A stretch of DNA of 64,000 nucleotides from Mesobacillus harenae (GCF_013343715.1 NZ_JABUNR010000020.1:1-64000), one strand, 5' to 3'; shown: positions 35,042 to 44,864, numbered from the stretch's first letter. The notes: generated from the sequence alone by a model not told the origin. A program made the numbers and translations.

Positions 35042-36244
35042 TCATAGAAAGTAGGAGATGGAAAGGGCAGCCTTTTCTTTTAAAGTCCGAAAAGGGTTAA
35101 ACCCGCTCAATTTCATGAGTGTCAGCTCTTCAGAATCAAGGATATCCTTGTGCAAGACAGCAGCCATTTTTTGAGAAAAAGTTTCATCAAAGATAATGCA
35201 ATTTAACTCATGATTTAAAAAAATGCTTCGCTTATCAAAATTGGCCGTTCCTAAATCACATACTTTATCATCAATCAAAATTACTTTTGCATGATAAAAG
35301 CCTTTCATATACTCATATACCCTTGCTCCCTCTTTTAAAAGCGGTCTCAAAAAATAGTAGGAAGCTTCTTTAACAAGAATATGGTCTGCCTGATGAGGAA
35401 ATAAAATGGTCAGCCGGATGCCTCTCTTTAGAGCATGTAGCATATCCTCCTGCAGTCTTTTGCTTGGTACGAAATAGGGAGTGCCTATCGTTATTGACTG
35501 GTCTGCTTTTTTTATTAGTGAGGATAATACTTGTTCCAAGTGGACACCTTCAGAGGCGACGATTTGCTGTTGCAAAGGTCCTTTCGGAAGCTGAGGAAAA
35601 TAGACCCTTTCCTTAAGCAGCCCAGTTTTTACGGTTCTATTCCAATCCAGCAAAAATTCCTGCTGCAAGTCCTGGACACTTTCTCCTATCAGCTTTAAAT
35701 GGTAGTCTCGCCACGGACTAAGTTCAGGGTCTTTATCTATGTATTCTTTCCCGAGATTGTATCCTCCAAGGTAGCCAACTTTCCCGTCAATGATCGTAAT
35801 CTTGCGGTGATTTCTTACCTGTGTACTGTAAAAAATATACGGAAACCGAGGGACGTTGCAAAAAGAGAATTTTACCCCTGACTGCTTCAGGTCTTTAATC
35901 ATTTGGCGTGAAACAGACTTTGAGCCGATCCGGTCCAATAGAAGCCGAACCTCGATACCAGCTTTTGCTTTATCCTTTAGAATAGCCAAAAAGTCACAGC
36001 TGATTTGATCATTCTTAGCAATGTAAAAAAGAACGTGGATATGGTGTTCAGCTTTTTTTAGCTCATTGAACATATCGGTAAAAAGCTTCTCGCCTTTGGT
36101 AAATAAAACCAGGCTCCCTGAGCGGACCGGATAGGTTTCAAATCGTGCTTGGCTAAGGTGTTTTTTCCTGCCTAGCGAAAAATCAGCCATCAGCCATACA
36201 AATAGGAGTAGAATGAATCCAATCATTGTAAATGTTATGGTCAC
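35042..36244 (-). CDS. ywjE: Cardiolipin synthase-like phospholipase D family protein (YwjE)
   Basis: 400 residues. One N-terminal membrane helix (about 5-25) is followed by two PLD domains. The HKD motifs are HRKITIIDGKVGYLGGYN near residue 144-161 and HAKVILIDDKVCDLGTANFDKRS near 318-340. Such enzymes join two phosphatidylglycerols into cardiolipin. It is shorter than ClsA, which has two N-terminal helices and about 480-500 residues. The first motif replaces the usual HRKI-x-V-x-DG pattern only conservatively. No clear promoter was identified upstream of 36244. Confidence 0.85.
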   Translation of the reverse strand: MTITFTMIGFILLLFVWLMADFSLGRKKHLSQARFETYPVRSGSLVLFTKGEKLFTDMFNELKKAEHHIHVLFYIAKNDQISCDFLAILKDKAKAGIEVRLLLDRIGSKSVSRQMIKDLKQSGVKFSFCNVPRFPYIFYSTQVRNHRKITIIDGKVGYLGGYNLGKEYIDKDPELSPWRDYHLKLIGESVQDLQQEFLLDWNRTVKTGLLKERVYFPQLPKGPLQQQIVASEGVHLEQVLSSLIKKADQSITIGTPYFVPSKRLQEDMLHALKRGIRLTILFPHQADHILVKEASYYFLRPLLKEGARVYEYMKGFYHAKVILIDDKVCDLGTANFDKRSIFLNHELNCIIFDETFSQKMAAVLHKDILDSEELTLMKLSGFNPFRTLKEKAALSISYFL

Positions 36245-36355
36245 AATATCCTGCTCCTCGCGTAGTATTTCCGTTATTTTTTCCGAAAACGGCGCTTCTA
36301 TGATAAATTCTCAAAAATAGAACAGCAGGTTTTTAACAAGAATAGTTAAAAATGG

Positions 36356-36384
36356 TTGACTGAATGCTCATTCATATTTAAAAT
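36356..36384 (+). promoter_or_regulatory. fadF promoter overlapped by a FadR-like operator
   Basis: TTGACT (36356-36361), 17 bases, TAAAAT (36379-36384). TGACTGAATGCTCATTCA at 36357-36374 matches the B. subtilis FadR operator TGAATGAMTANTCATTCA at 15 of 17 defined positions and covers the -35 and spacer, a position that would block RNA polymerase. Confidence 0.72.
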
Positions 36385-36492
36385 AAGATTAAATTCAGAA
36401 AATTTTATGGTTTAGAAATTTTCGTCATTTGAGAGACTTGCCTGTCAAGGCTGCTCTTAGCCGCAAACTTCATGAAAGGGGTAGAACACAAT

Positions 36493-38598
36493 ATGAATGC
36501 TCTCTTATGGGTAAACTTAATTGCTTTTTTACTTGTAACCGCTTACGCCTTAAGCCTTTTTGTGTACGTGGTCAAAACAAGAATTGAATTCATCAAGCTT
36601 GGGAGAAAAGTGGAGTTTGAGAAAAAGCTTAAAGAGCGGCTCGAACGTGTTTGGGTAAATGTATTCGGGCAGAAAAAACTTTTAAAAGACAAGAAAAGCG
36701 GATTAATCCACGTTATGTTCTTTTATGGTTTTATTTTAGTTCAGTTTGGCGCGATTGACTTTATTTGGAAGGGCCTCAGTCCTGGCTCTCACCTTCCACT
36801 GGGACCGCTTTACGCTGGCTTTACATTCTTCCAGGAGATCGTTACCCTAACCATCCTGGTTGCTGTTGTATGGGCTTTTTACCGCCGCTACGTGGAAAAA
36901 CTTGTACGACTTAAGCGAGGCTTTAAAAATGGACTAGTTCTTCTGTTTATTGGAGGACTCATGCTTTCTGTTCTTCTTGGGAACGGTATGGGCATGATCT
37001 GGCATGGCCATGAAGCAACATGGACAGAGCCGGTTGCCTCAGCCATTGCTATCATTTTCTCGGGGATTGGAACGACCGCTTCGATTGTTATATTCTACAT
37101 TTCATGGTGGATTCACTTATTATTCCTGCTTGCTTTCTTGGTTTATGTACCGCAGTCCAAGCATGCGCATTTGATAGCCGGGCCTGCCAATACGTATTTT
37201 CAAGATGACAAAACCAAGCTGAAGAAGATTGATTTTGAAGACGAATCTCAGGAAAGCTTTGGTGTCGGTAAAATCGAAGACTTCGATCAGATTCAAATGA
37301 TCGACTTCTATGCATGTGTGGAATGCGGACGCTGTACAAATATGTGTCCTGCGACAAACACAGGTAAAATGCTGTCACCAATGGACATCATTGTTAAGAT
37401 GCGTGACCATCTCACTAATCATGGTGCCGTCGTAACGTCCAAACAGCCATGGGTACCAACATTTGCTTTTTCCAATACAAAGGGAAATCAGCTTGCTCTT
37501 GCGGCTGCTGGCCAAGGTGCTGAAGAAGCAGCTGCTGCGGTTGAATATAGTCCAAGTTTAATCGGAGACGTGATTACCGAAGAAGAACTTTGGGCTTGTA
37601 CAACTTGCCGTAACTGTGAAGATCAGTGTCCAGTTATGAACAAACACGTTGATAAGATTATCGACCTGCGCCGTTATCTGGTCCTTACAGAAGGTAAAAT
37701 GGATCCGGATGCACAGCGTGCGATGACGAATATCGAACGCCAGGGCAATCCTTGGGGATTAAACCGCAAAGAGCGTGAAGACTGGCGCGACCAGCGTGAC
37801 GATGTTCATGTTCCAACCATTAAGGAAATGAAAAAATCCGGCGAAGAGTTTGAATACTTGTTCTGGGTTGGAGCAATGGGTTCTTATGATAACCGCAGCC
37901 AAAAAATCGCGTTATCATTTGCCCGTCTGTTAAACGAAGCTGGCGTGAAATTTGCCATCCTTGGAAACAAGGAAAAGAACTCTGGAGATACTCCGCGTCG
38001 CCTAGGCAACGAATTCCTTTTCCAGGAGCTGGCAACAAAAAACATTGAAGAATTTGAAAAGAATGAAGTGAAAAAGATCGTTACGATCGACCCTCACGCA
38101 TATAATATCTTTAAAAATGAATATCCGGACTTTGGATTCGAAGCAGAAGTCTACCATCATACAGAGCTGCTTGCGGAGCTTGTCAGGGAAGGAAAGCTGA
38201 CTCCAAGGTATGAGGTTAACGAAACCATTACGTTCCATGACTCTTGTTATTTAGGGCGTTACAACGAGGTTTATGATCCTCCACGCGACATATTAAAATC
38301 CATCAAGGGTGTTACACTGCATGAAATCGAGCGGAATCGTGAAGATGCAATGTGCTGTGGTGCTGGTGGCGGACTAATGTGGATGGAAGAAGAAACGGGC
38401 CACAGAATCAACGTATCCCGGACAGAACAAGCTTTAGCTGTTAACCCAACTGTTATCAGTTCTGGCTGCCCATACTGCCTGACGATGCTCTCAGACGGAA
38501 CGAAGGCGAAGGAAGTAGAAGAAACTGTTTCTACTTATGACGTTGCAGAATTGCTTGAAAAAGCTGTCATCGGTGAAAACAAGCAGCTTGTTTCATAA
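36493..38598 (+). CDS. fadF: FadF: iron-sulfur electron-transfer protein for acyl-CoA dehydrogenases
   Basis: 701 residues. About six membrane helices (1-250) are followed by a two-cluster ferredoxin region with CVECGRCTNMCP near residue 276 and CTTCRNCEDQCPV near 374, then two CCG (heterodisulfide reductase-like) domains with HDSCYLGRYN and CCGAGGGLMWMEEE near the C-terminus. FadF probably passes electrons from acyl-CoA dehydrogenase or ETF to the quinone pool. I start at ATG 36493, 11 bases after AAAGGGG; an upstream ATG at 36472 overlaps the ribosome-binding site. It leads a beta-oxidation cluster. Confidence 0.93.
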   Translation: MNALLWVNLIAFLLVTAYALSLFVYVVKTRIEFIKLGRKVEFEKKLKERLERVWVNVFGQKKLLKDKKSGLIHVMFFYGFILVQFGAIDFIWKGLSPGSHLPLGPLYAGFTFFQEIVTLTILVAVVWAFYRRYVEKLVRLKRGFKNGLVLLFIGGLMLSVLLGNGMGMIWHGHEATWTEPVASAIAIIFSGIGTTASIVIFYISWWIHLLFLLAFLVYVPQSKHAHLIAGPANTYFQDDKTKLKKIDFEDESQESFGVGKIEDFDQIQMIDFYACVECGRCTNMCPATNTGKMLSPMDIIVKMRDHLTNHGAVVTSKQPWVPTFAFSNTKGNQLALAAAGQGAEEAAAAVEYSPSLIGDVITEEELWACTTCRNCEDQCPVMNKHVDKIIDLRRYLVLTEGKMDPDAQRAMTNIERQGNPWGLNRKEREDWRDQRDDVHVPTIKEMKKSGEEFEYLFWVGAMGSYDNRSQKIALSFARLLNEAGVKFAILGNKEKNSGDTPRRLGNEFLFQELATKNIEEFEKNEVKKIVTIDPHAYNIFKNEYPDFGFEAEVYHHTELLAELVREGKLTPRYEVNETITFHDSCYLGRYNEVYDPPRDILKSIKGVTLHEIERNREDAMCCGAGGGLMWMEEETGHRINVSRTEQALAVNPTVISSGCPYCLTMLSDGTKAKEVEETVSTYDVAELLEKAVIGENKQLVS

Positions 38599-38629
38599 AA
38601 ACTAAAAATTATCTTTGCTGAATCCATAG

Positions 38630-38710
38630 TAGAAGCTGAGGCACAGTTAAAATTCGCATAACTGCTTGAATTTTTTCAAAAGGTGTTTCAGCTTCTGCTT
38701 TTTTTCGCAA
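38630..38710 (+). terminator. Probable terminator after fadF
   Basis: AGAAGCTGAGGCAC pairs with GTGTTTCAGCTTCT (two G-U pairs) across a large, partly self-pairing loop; followed by GCTTTTTTTC. Confidence 0.65.
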
Positions 38711-38841
38711 TAAAGCGTTTTCAATCTGCAGGGGAAATCCCTGTTTTCTTTCTGGATTTCATCGAGCGAGCGTTCAGTCAGTATGGTCCAAAAGGAAAAT
38801 AACGCAGCGTTTCTAGGATTAATTAAAAGGGAGTGGAACTT

Positions 38842-40032
38842 ATGGGGAAAACAGTTATTTTATCAGGTGCCAGAACACCGTTTGGGAAATTTGGCGGAGC
38901 TTTGGCGAGCTTAACAGCATCACAGCTAGGCGGCATTGCTGTGAAAAGTTCACTTGAACGAGCGGGGGTAAGTTCTGAACAGGTTGATGAGCTCATAATG
39001 GGCAGTGTTCTCCAGGGCGGACAGGGTCAAATTCCGTCTCGCCAGGCTGCGAGAAATGCCGGCCTTCCTTGGGAAGTTAAAACAGAAACAATCAATAAGG
39101 TATGTGCTTCTGGGATGCGCAGTGTTACGCTTGCAGACCAGATTATTCGTGCAGGTGATGAAGAGGTAATTGTTGCCGGTGGAATGGAGTCTATGAGCAA
39201 TGCACCATACCTAATGCCGAAAGCACGCTGGGGACTGCGCATGGGGGATTCAGCAGTTAAGGATCTAATGCTGCACGATGGCTTAAGCTGCAGCTTTACT
39301 GGTGCACATATGGGGACATACGGAAATTCGGTTGCAAATGAGATGGAATTAAGCCGCGTAGATCAAGATCAGTGGGCTTATCGAAGCCACCAGCGTGCCG
39401 TTGCAGCGATAGAGTCAGGTAAACTAGCTGAGGAAATCGTTCCTGTAAACGTGCCCCAGCGAAAAGGTGACCCTATCGTTGTAGAGAATGATGAAGCACC
39501 ACGCAAAGATACTACCATCGAAAAGCTGACAAAGCTTGGATCTGTTTTTAACTCAGATGGAACCATCACAGCTGGAAATGCGCCGGGAGTAAATGACGGT
39601 GCGGCGGCGCTAGTGTTAATGAGCGAAGAACGAGCCGAGCGGGAGGGGCGTACTCCAGAAGCACTTATTTTAGGACACACTGCGATCGCGGTTGAAGCGA
39701 AAGACTTCCCAAAAACACCAGGCTTGGTCATCAACGAACTACTTAAGAAGACAGGAAAGACGCTTGAAGAAATCGACTTATTTGAAATTAATGAGGCGTT
39801 TGCCGCTGTAGCATTAGCAAGCGGAAAAATTGCAAACATTGATCCTGAAAAAGTGAACGTGAACGGCGGTGCAGTTGCCCTCGGCCATCCAATCGGAGCC
39901 AGCGGAGCGAGAATTATCATAACACTCATGCATGAACTAAAGCGGCGCGGCGGCGGAATTGGCATTGCGGCCATCTGCAGCGGAGGCGGGCAAGGCGACG
40001 CCATCATGATCGAAGTACCAAGAAAAGCGTAA
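38842..40032 (+). CDS. Acetyl-CoA C-acyltransferase (thiolase)
   Basis: 396 residues. The nucleophilic Cys88 lies in NKVCASGMRS, GGMESMSNAPYLMP follows, the His motif is NVNGGAVALGHPIGASGARI near 345 and the second Cys is in CSGGGQGDAM near the C-terminus. It performs the thiolytic or condensing step of beta-oxidation or acetoacetyl-CoA metabolism; FadA, MmgA and AtoB cannot be told apart from sequence by eye. I choose the ATG at 38842, nine bases after AAAAGGGA, over the in-frame GTG at 38833. Confidence 0.93.
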   Translation: MGKTVILSGARTPFGKFGGALASLTASQLGGIAVKSSLERAGVSSEQVDELIMGSVLQGGQGQIPSRQAARNAGLPWEVKTETINKVCASGMRSVTLADQIIRAGDEEVIVAGGMESMSNAPYLMPKARWGLRMGDSAVKDLMLHDGLSCSFTGAHMGTYGNSVANEMELSRVDQDQWAYRSHQRAVAAIESGKLAEEIVPVNVPQRKGDPIVVENDEAPRKDTTIEKLTKLGSVFNSDGTITAGNAPGVNDGAAALVLMSEERAEREGRTPEALILGHTAIAVEAKDFPKTPGLVINELLKKTGKTLEEIDLFEINEAFAAVALASGKIANIDPEKVNVNGGAVALGHPIGASGARIIITLMHELKRRGGGIGIAAICSGGGQGDAIMIEVPRKA

Positions 40033-40095
40033 GCAGACTGCTATAGAGACCAACTAACTAGTTTCATAGTTTCACTGAATAAAGGGGGAATAGTC

Positions 40096-40947
40096 ATGAA
40101 GGTTGAGAAAATTATGGTCATTGGAGCTGGGCAGATGGGTTCAGGTATTGCCCAAGTATGTGCTCAGGCAGGCTTCCAAGTTATTTTGAACGACCTAAAA
40201 CCCGAGTTTGTTGAGCGTGGACTTGGGGTGATCAGAAAGAATTTGGCCCGCCAGGTGGATAAAGGGCGGATGACGGCGGAAGAGCTTGAAAATGTGCTAT
40301 CCCGAGTTGAAACTTCAACAGATATTCAAAGTGCAAGCTCAGTGGACCTGGTAATTGAAGCGGCTGTGGAAAACATGGAGATCAAGTCTAAGCTGTTCAG
40401 TCAGCTTGATGAAATTGCTGCAGAGCATACCATTCTCGCGACAAATACTTCATCCCTGCCAATCACAGAAATAGCAGCAGCAACAAAGCGTCCGGAGAAA
40501 GTAATAGGGATGCACTTTATGAATCCGGTGCCAGTTATGAAGCTTGTTGAAATTATCCGCGGCCTGGCAACAGCAGATGAAACATACGAGACGATTCAGG
40601 AAATCACCAAGGCGTTAAATAAAGTCCCTGTAGAAGTAAATGATTTTCCAGGTTTCGTCTCGAACCGTATCTTAATGCCAATGATTAATGAAGCGATCTA
40701 TACCCTTTATGAGGGCGTTGCTTCCAAGGAAGCGATTGATGATGTAATGAAGCTAGGAATGAATCATCCAATGGGGCCATTAACCCTTGCTGACTTTATT
40801 GGACTTGATACATGTCTATACATTATGGAAACGCTGCATGAAGGTTTTGGGGACACAAAGTACCGGCCTTGCCCGCTTTTGCGAAAATATGTAAGGGCAG
40901 GCTGGTTAGGGAAGAAAACAGGACGCGGATTCTATGTTTATGAGTAA
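40096..40947 (+). CDS. 3-hydroxybutyryl-CoA / 3-hydroxyacyl-CoA dehydrogenase
   Basis: 283 residues with the NAD-binding GAGQMGSGIAQVCAQAGF motif at residue 9, the catalytic-His segment GMHFMNPVPVMKLVEIIRG near 138, VNDFPGFVSNRILMPMINEA and MNHPMGPLTLADFIGLDT, closing with GWLGKKTGRGFYVY. Similar to MmgB/Hbd. It oxidises (S)-3-hydroxyacyl-CoA to the ketoacyl substrate of the adjacent thiolase. RBS AAAGGGGG precedes the ATG. Confidence 0.95.
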   Translation: MKVEKIMVIGAGQMGSGIAQVCAQAGFQVILNDLKPEFVERGLGVIRKNLARQVDKGRMTAEELENVLSRVETSTDIQSASSVDLVIEAAVENMEIKSKLFSQLDEIAAEHTILATNTSSLPITEIAAATKRPEKVIGMHFMNPVPVMKLVEIIRGLATADETYETIQEITKALNKVPVEVNDFPGFVSNRILMPMINEAIYTLYEGVASKEAIDDVMKLGMNHPMGPLTLADFIGLDTCLYIMETLHEGFGDTKYRPCPLLRKYVRAGWLGKKTGRGFYVYE

Positions 40948-40985
40948 TTTACAATAACCCAAACCCATGTCTGGGAGGAAATCAT

Positions 40986-42116
40986 ATGGACCTGAGATTT
41001 ACAGAAGAGCAAAACATGATGAGGAAGATGGTTCGCGATTTTGCGGATACAGAGATTGCCCCCTTTGTTGAAAAAATGGAGCAAGGGGAATTTCCGCGAG
41101 AGGTTCTTAAAAAAATGGGAGAGCTCGGGTTAATGGGAATCCCCATACCAGAAGAATATGGCGGAGCGGAGATGGACTTTATTTCCTACATTATTGCTAT
41201 ACATGAGCTCTCCAAGGTAAGTGCTACGGTTGGGGTTATTCTTTCGGTACATACGTCTGTAGGTACCAGTCCGATTCTTTATTTCGGAACGGAGGAGCAA
41301 AAGCAAAAGTATGTCCCAAAACTGGCTTCTGGGGAATATTTGGGGGCCTTCTGTCTGACTGAGCCAAGCGCAGGATCTGATGCAGGAAGCTTGAAAACAA
41401 GAGCTGTAAAAGACGGAGACCATTACATCCTTAATGGATCAAAGGTATTTATCACAAATGGTGGAGAAGCAGATACATATATTGTGTTTGCCAGCACAAG
41501 TCCAGAACTAGGCAGTAAAGGGATCTCCGCCTTTATCGTTGAAAAAAACACAACCGGTTTCTTCGTTGGAAAAGATGAGCGAAAAATGGGACTCCACGGT
41601 TCGCGAACGGTCCAGCTAACATTCGAAGATATGCGAGTCCCAGCAGAAAACCTGCTTGGTAAGGAAAACGAAGGCTTTAAAGTAGCTTTGGCAAACCTTG
41701 ATGTTGGCCGAATCGGTATTGCAGCACAGGCGCTTGGAATTGCAGAAGCAGCCCTTGAAGTAGCTACTGCTTATGCCAAGGAACGCCGCCAGTTTGGAAA
41801 ACCGATTGCTGCACAGCAGGGCATTGGCTTTAAACTTGCAGATATGGCAACTGCAGTCGAGGCGTCAAAGCTCTTGATCTACCGTGCTGCCGAGCTGCGG
41901 GCAAAAGGGGAACGTTGTGGAAAAGAAGCATCTATGGCTAAATTATATGCCTCTAAAACAGCGGTAGATGTGGCAACAGAGGCCATCCAGATTTTTGGCG
42001 GGTACGGCTATACAGAGGATTACCCTGTTGAACGATATTTCCGCGATGCAAAAATCACGGAAATTTATGAAGGTACAAGCGAGATTCAAAAAATTGTTAT
42101 AAGCAAACAACTTTAA
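40986..42116 (+). CDS. Acyl-CoA dehydrogenase
   Basis: 376 residues of the ACAD family (FAD): TEPSAGSDAGSLKTRA near residue 122 contacts FAD, LNGSKVFITNGG near 150, GSRTVQLTFEDMRVP, RQFGKPIAAQQGIGFKLADM and the catalytic-Glu segment EIYEGTSEIQKIVIS near the C-terminus. Most like short- or branched-chain enzymes of the MmgC type. RBS TGGGAGGAAATC. Second of four closely spaced catabolic genes after the thiolase. Confidence 0.93.
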   Translation: MDLRFTEEQNMMRKMVRDFADTEIAPFVEKMEQGEFPREVLKKMGELGLMGIPIPEEYGGAEMDFISYIIAIHELSKVSATVGVILSVHTSVGTSPILYFGTEEQKQKYVPKLASGEYLGAFCLTEPSAGSDAGSLKTRAVKDGDHYILNGSKVFITNGGEADTYIVFASTSPELGSKGISAFIVEKNTTGFFVGKDERKMGLHGSRTVQLTFEDMRVPAENLLGKENEGFKVALANLDVGRIGIAAQALGIAEAALEVATAYAKERRQFGKPIAAQQGIGFKLADMATAVEASKLLIYRAAELRAKGERCGKEASMAKLYASKTAVDVATEAIQIFGGYGYTEDYPVERYFRDAKITEIYEGTSEIQKIVISKQL

Positions 42117-42141
42117 AGATAGAGAGATGGAGGATATAAAA

Positions 42142-43281
42142 ATGAATTTCCGATTAAGTGAAGAACATGAAATGATTCGTAAAATGGTTAGAGACTTTGC
42201 TAGACAAGAAGTAGCACCGACAGCTGCTGAAAGAGACGAGGAAGAACGGTTTGACCGTGAAATTTTTGATAAGATGGCAGAGCTTGGTTTAACAGGGATT
42301 CCATGGCCGGAAGAGTACGGTGGAATTGGCAGTGATTACTTAGCTTACTGTATTGCAATCGAAGAGCTGTCCCGCGTATGTGCATCTGTAGGCGTAACCC
42401 TTTCAGCTCACACCTCGTTAGCAGGATGGCCCATCTTTAAGTTTGGTTCTGAGGAGCAAAAACAGAAATATTTAAAGCCAATGGCACTCGGAGAGAAAAT
42501 TGGTGCATACGGTCTAACTGAACCAGGAAGCGGTTCAGATGCTGGCGGAATGAGAACCAATGCCAAGCTTGTTGGTGATGAGTATGTATTGAATGGCTCA
42601 AAAATCTTCATTACAAACGGAGGCATTGCCGATACTTATGTTGTTTTTGCACTAACTGACCCTGAGAATAAGCATAAAGGCACAACAGCCTTCATCATCG
42701 AAAAAGATTTCCCAGGATTCTCTGTTGGAAAGAAAGAAAAAAAATTAGGGATTCGTTCATCACCTACGACTGAAATTATTTTTGAAGACTGCCGTGTGCC
42801 CAAGGAAAATGTGCTTGGCAATGTAGGAGATGGCTTTAAAATTGCCATGATGACTCTTGACGGCGGAAGAAATGGAATTGCTGCTCAGGCAGTGGGGATT
42901 GCACAAGGAGCCCTGGATGCGTCTACGGATTATGCAAAAGAACGCCATCAATTTGGTAAGCCAATTGCATCTCAACAAGGAATTGGCTTTAAGCTTGCCG
43001 ATATGGCAACAAGCATTGAAGCTTCAAGATTATTAACCTATCAGGCAGCATGGCTTGAATCAGAAGGCCTTCCATATGGCAAAGAGTCTGCCATGTCTAA
43101 GTTATTAGCAGGCGATACAGCCATGAAGGTTACTACAGAAGCAGTGCAAATTTTCGGAGGCTATGGCTACACAAAGGATTACCCGGTTGAAAGATTTATG
43201 CGTGACGCTAAAATCACCCAAATCTACGAAGGCACACAAGAAATCCAGCGCCTAGTCATCTCAAGAATGCTAACGAAATAG
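42142..43281 (+). CDS. acdA: Acyl-CoA dehydrogenase (AcdA type)
   Basis: 379 residues, paralogue of the preceding gene: TEPGSGSDAGGMRTNAKL, LNGSKIFITNGGIADTYVVF, EIIFEDCRVPKENVLG, RHQFGKPIASQQGIGFKLADMATS and the catalytic-Glu segment QIYEGTQEIQRLVIS. Length and sequence resemble B. subtilis AcdA, which is linked to fadF. I start at ATG 42142, seven bases after TGGAGGA, rather than an in-frame ATG at 42127. An R1 repeat begins at the base after the stop. Confidence 0.93.
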   Translation: MNFRLSEEHEMIRKMVRDFARQEVAPTAAERDEEERFDREIFDKMAELGLTGIPWPEEYGGIGSDYLAYCIAIEELSRVCASVGVTLSAHTSLAGWPIFKFGSEEQKQKYLKPMALGEKIGAYGLTEPGSGSDAGGMRTNAKLVGDEYVLNGSKIFITNGGIADTYVVFALTDPENKHKGTTAFIIEKDFPGFSVGKKEKKLGIRSSPTTEIIFEDCRVPKENVLGNVGDGFKIAMMTLDGGRNGIAAQAVGIAQGALDASTDYAKERHQFGKPIASQQGIGFKLADMATSIEASRLLTYQAAWLESEGLPYGKESAMSKLLAGDTAMKVTTEAVQIFGGYGYTKDYPVERFMRDAKITQIYEGTQEIQRLVISRMLTK

Positions 43282-43740
43282 AAAAGCGGAGCCGACTCGG
43301 AACAAGCACAGCTTGTTCCTGCGGAGCCTATTCTCTTAGAAGCTTCCCCTAGTGTCCAGAAACGAGCAAACTGGAGGCTCCGACAAAGAAGCGCTCTTTG
43401 CTTCTGTCGGAGGAGCTGAAGTTTGCCGAGTTTCTAGGAGGCGAAGCTGGACAAATAGAAAAGCGGAAGCGACTCGAGGAGCTAGGCGCTGAAGCTAGAC
43501 AAATAGAAAAGCGGAGCCGACTGTCCAGGGGTGACAGGCATAAGACGAGCGCTGACAGAAGGCGATCTTTGCCTTCCGAAGCGATTGGCTTATGACCCCG
43601 AGCCCCTAGGAGGCGAAGCTGGACAAAGAAAAGCGGAGCCGACTCGGAACAAGCACAGCTTGTTCCTGCGGAGCATATTCTCTTAGAAGCTTCCCTTAGT
43701 GTCCAGAAACGAGCAAACTGGAGGCGCTGCAAGCGAGCGA
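43282..43740 (+). repeat. R1 modular repeat array after acdA
   Basis: Four units: about 43282-43455 (a GGAACAAGC...GCTTGTTCC hairpin cassette plus the AAACGAGCAAACTGGAGG cassette), 43456-43502 (cassette deleted), 43503-43628 (the GGCATAAG...CTTATGACC cassette) and 43629-43740 (repeats the first, truncated). The first begins directly after the acdA TAG with AAAAGCGGAGCCGACT. Confidence 0.85.
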
Positions 43741-43834
43741 ATCTAAGAGAGTATTATTAATATTGAGCTCTAATAGAATCTTTATGGCTCTTTGTTAAAA
43801 GATTGTTGTTTTTGTATTAGTTGTGAAACCAAAA

Positions 43835-44080
43835 GTTGATTGGAGCGGTAGCTGCGAGACTCCTCGAAACTCCTCATTATGCTATAGCATAATTTCGTGC
43901 GATGTAAATTCACGGATGCTTTCCTTGTGCTATCGCGTTTCCTTCGTGCGTGGGCTTACTCGAGGAAGTTCTTCAATGTCCTGCAGGATCAGCGGACAGG
44001 CGAGACCCCGCAGGCGCCAATGCGCCGAGGAGGCTCACCGCCCGCCCTGCGGAAAGCGAGCATCTAAAGCGGAAATCAAC
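43835..44080 (+). repeat. R2 repeat element with inner module
   Basis: GTTGATTGGAGCGG at the left and AAAGCGGAAATCAAC at the right give terminal inverted repeats. The core GGCGAGACCCCGCAGG ... GCCGAGGAGGCTCACCGCCC is the best preserved of the family. The inner module (about 43866-43960) has the palindrome TTATGCTATAGCATAA and reappears in the copy at 24795-24999. Confidence 0.82.
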
Positions 44081-44161
44081 TACTGCATTTTTAAATAACA
44101 ATAAAGATTACGAAAACAGACTTTATTCAAGATGTGTGAATAAACATGGCCTGGTGCTGTT

Positions 44162-44205
44162 GCTAGAATGTAAAACAGCCTCTAAACTGTTTTACATTCT
44201 GGCAG
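44162..44205. other. 18-bp stem-loop before the TetR gene
   Basis: TGCTAGAATGTAAAACAG and CTGTTTTACATTCTGGCA pair over 18 positions (one G-U), 8-base loop, no T-run. It lies 35 bases before the TetR start, so it could be an operator, a leader hairpin or a repeat. Confidence 0.6.
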
Positions 44206-44240
44206 GGTGCCCGGGCTAAGCAAGGCGGTAGGAGAAGATC

Positions 44241-44864
44241 ATGAAAAAACGTGAAGTGCAGGCGTCAGTTAAGGATGAGCGCCTCGTTAATAAGCGGCGC
44301 AATCAGATGATCAAAGGTGCTGTGAACCTTTTTAAAGAAAAAGGCTTTCATAGGACGACGACAAGAGAGATTGCAAGGGCTGCAGGCTTTAGTATCGGAA
44401 CCTTATATGAGTATATCCGGACAAAGGAAGATGTTTTATACCTCGTCTGTGACAGCATTTATGATCAGGTTCGGGAACGGGTTCAAAAGGAGCTTCCCAA
44501 CCAGGGAACCCTTGAAAGCCTTAAGCTGGCTATCGCTTATTACTTCAGGGTTATGGATGAAATGCAGGATGAGGTGCTTGTCATGTACCAGGAGGCAAAA
44601 TCCCTGTCCAAGGATGCTCTTCCATATGTGCTGAAAAAGGAACTAGAAATGGTTGCTATTTTAGAAGAAGTAATCCAGAGATGTGTCGATAATGGCGAAT
44701 TAGATTTAAATGAAAGAGAACTAAAGCTAATGGCCCATAATATTTACGTCCAAGGTCAAATGTGGGGATTCCGCCGTTGGGCGCTCCAAAAAATATATTC
44801 ACTTGAAGAATACATCGAGCTTCAGACAGCATTGCTTTTTAAGGGGATAAAGGGACCTGAATGA
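44241..44864 (+). CDS. TetR/AcrR family transcriptional regulator
   Basis: 207 residues. The TetR helix-turn-helix is at about residues 15-62 (RRNQMIKGAVNLFKEKGFHRTTTREIARAAGFSIGTLYEYIRTKEDVLYLV), and the rest is the helical ligand-binding domain. It resembles fatty-acyl-responsive regulators of the FadR/YsiA class, but the ligand is not evident. It precedes icmF by 22 bases and is likely co-transcribed, so control of icmF or of the neighbouring beta-oxidation genes is plausible. RBS TAGGAGA. Confidence 0.88.
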   Translation: MKKREVQASVKDERLVNKRRNQMIKGAVNLFKEKGFHRTTTREIARAAGFSIGTLYEYIRTKEDVLYLVCDSIYDQVRERVQKELPNQGTLESLKLAIAYYFRVMDEMQDEVLVMYQEAKSLSKDALPYVLKKELEMVAILEEVIQRCVDNGELDLNERELKLMAHNIYVQGQMWGFRRWALQKIYSLEEYIELQTALLFKGIKGPE

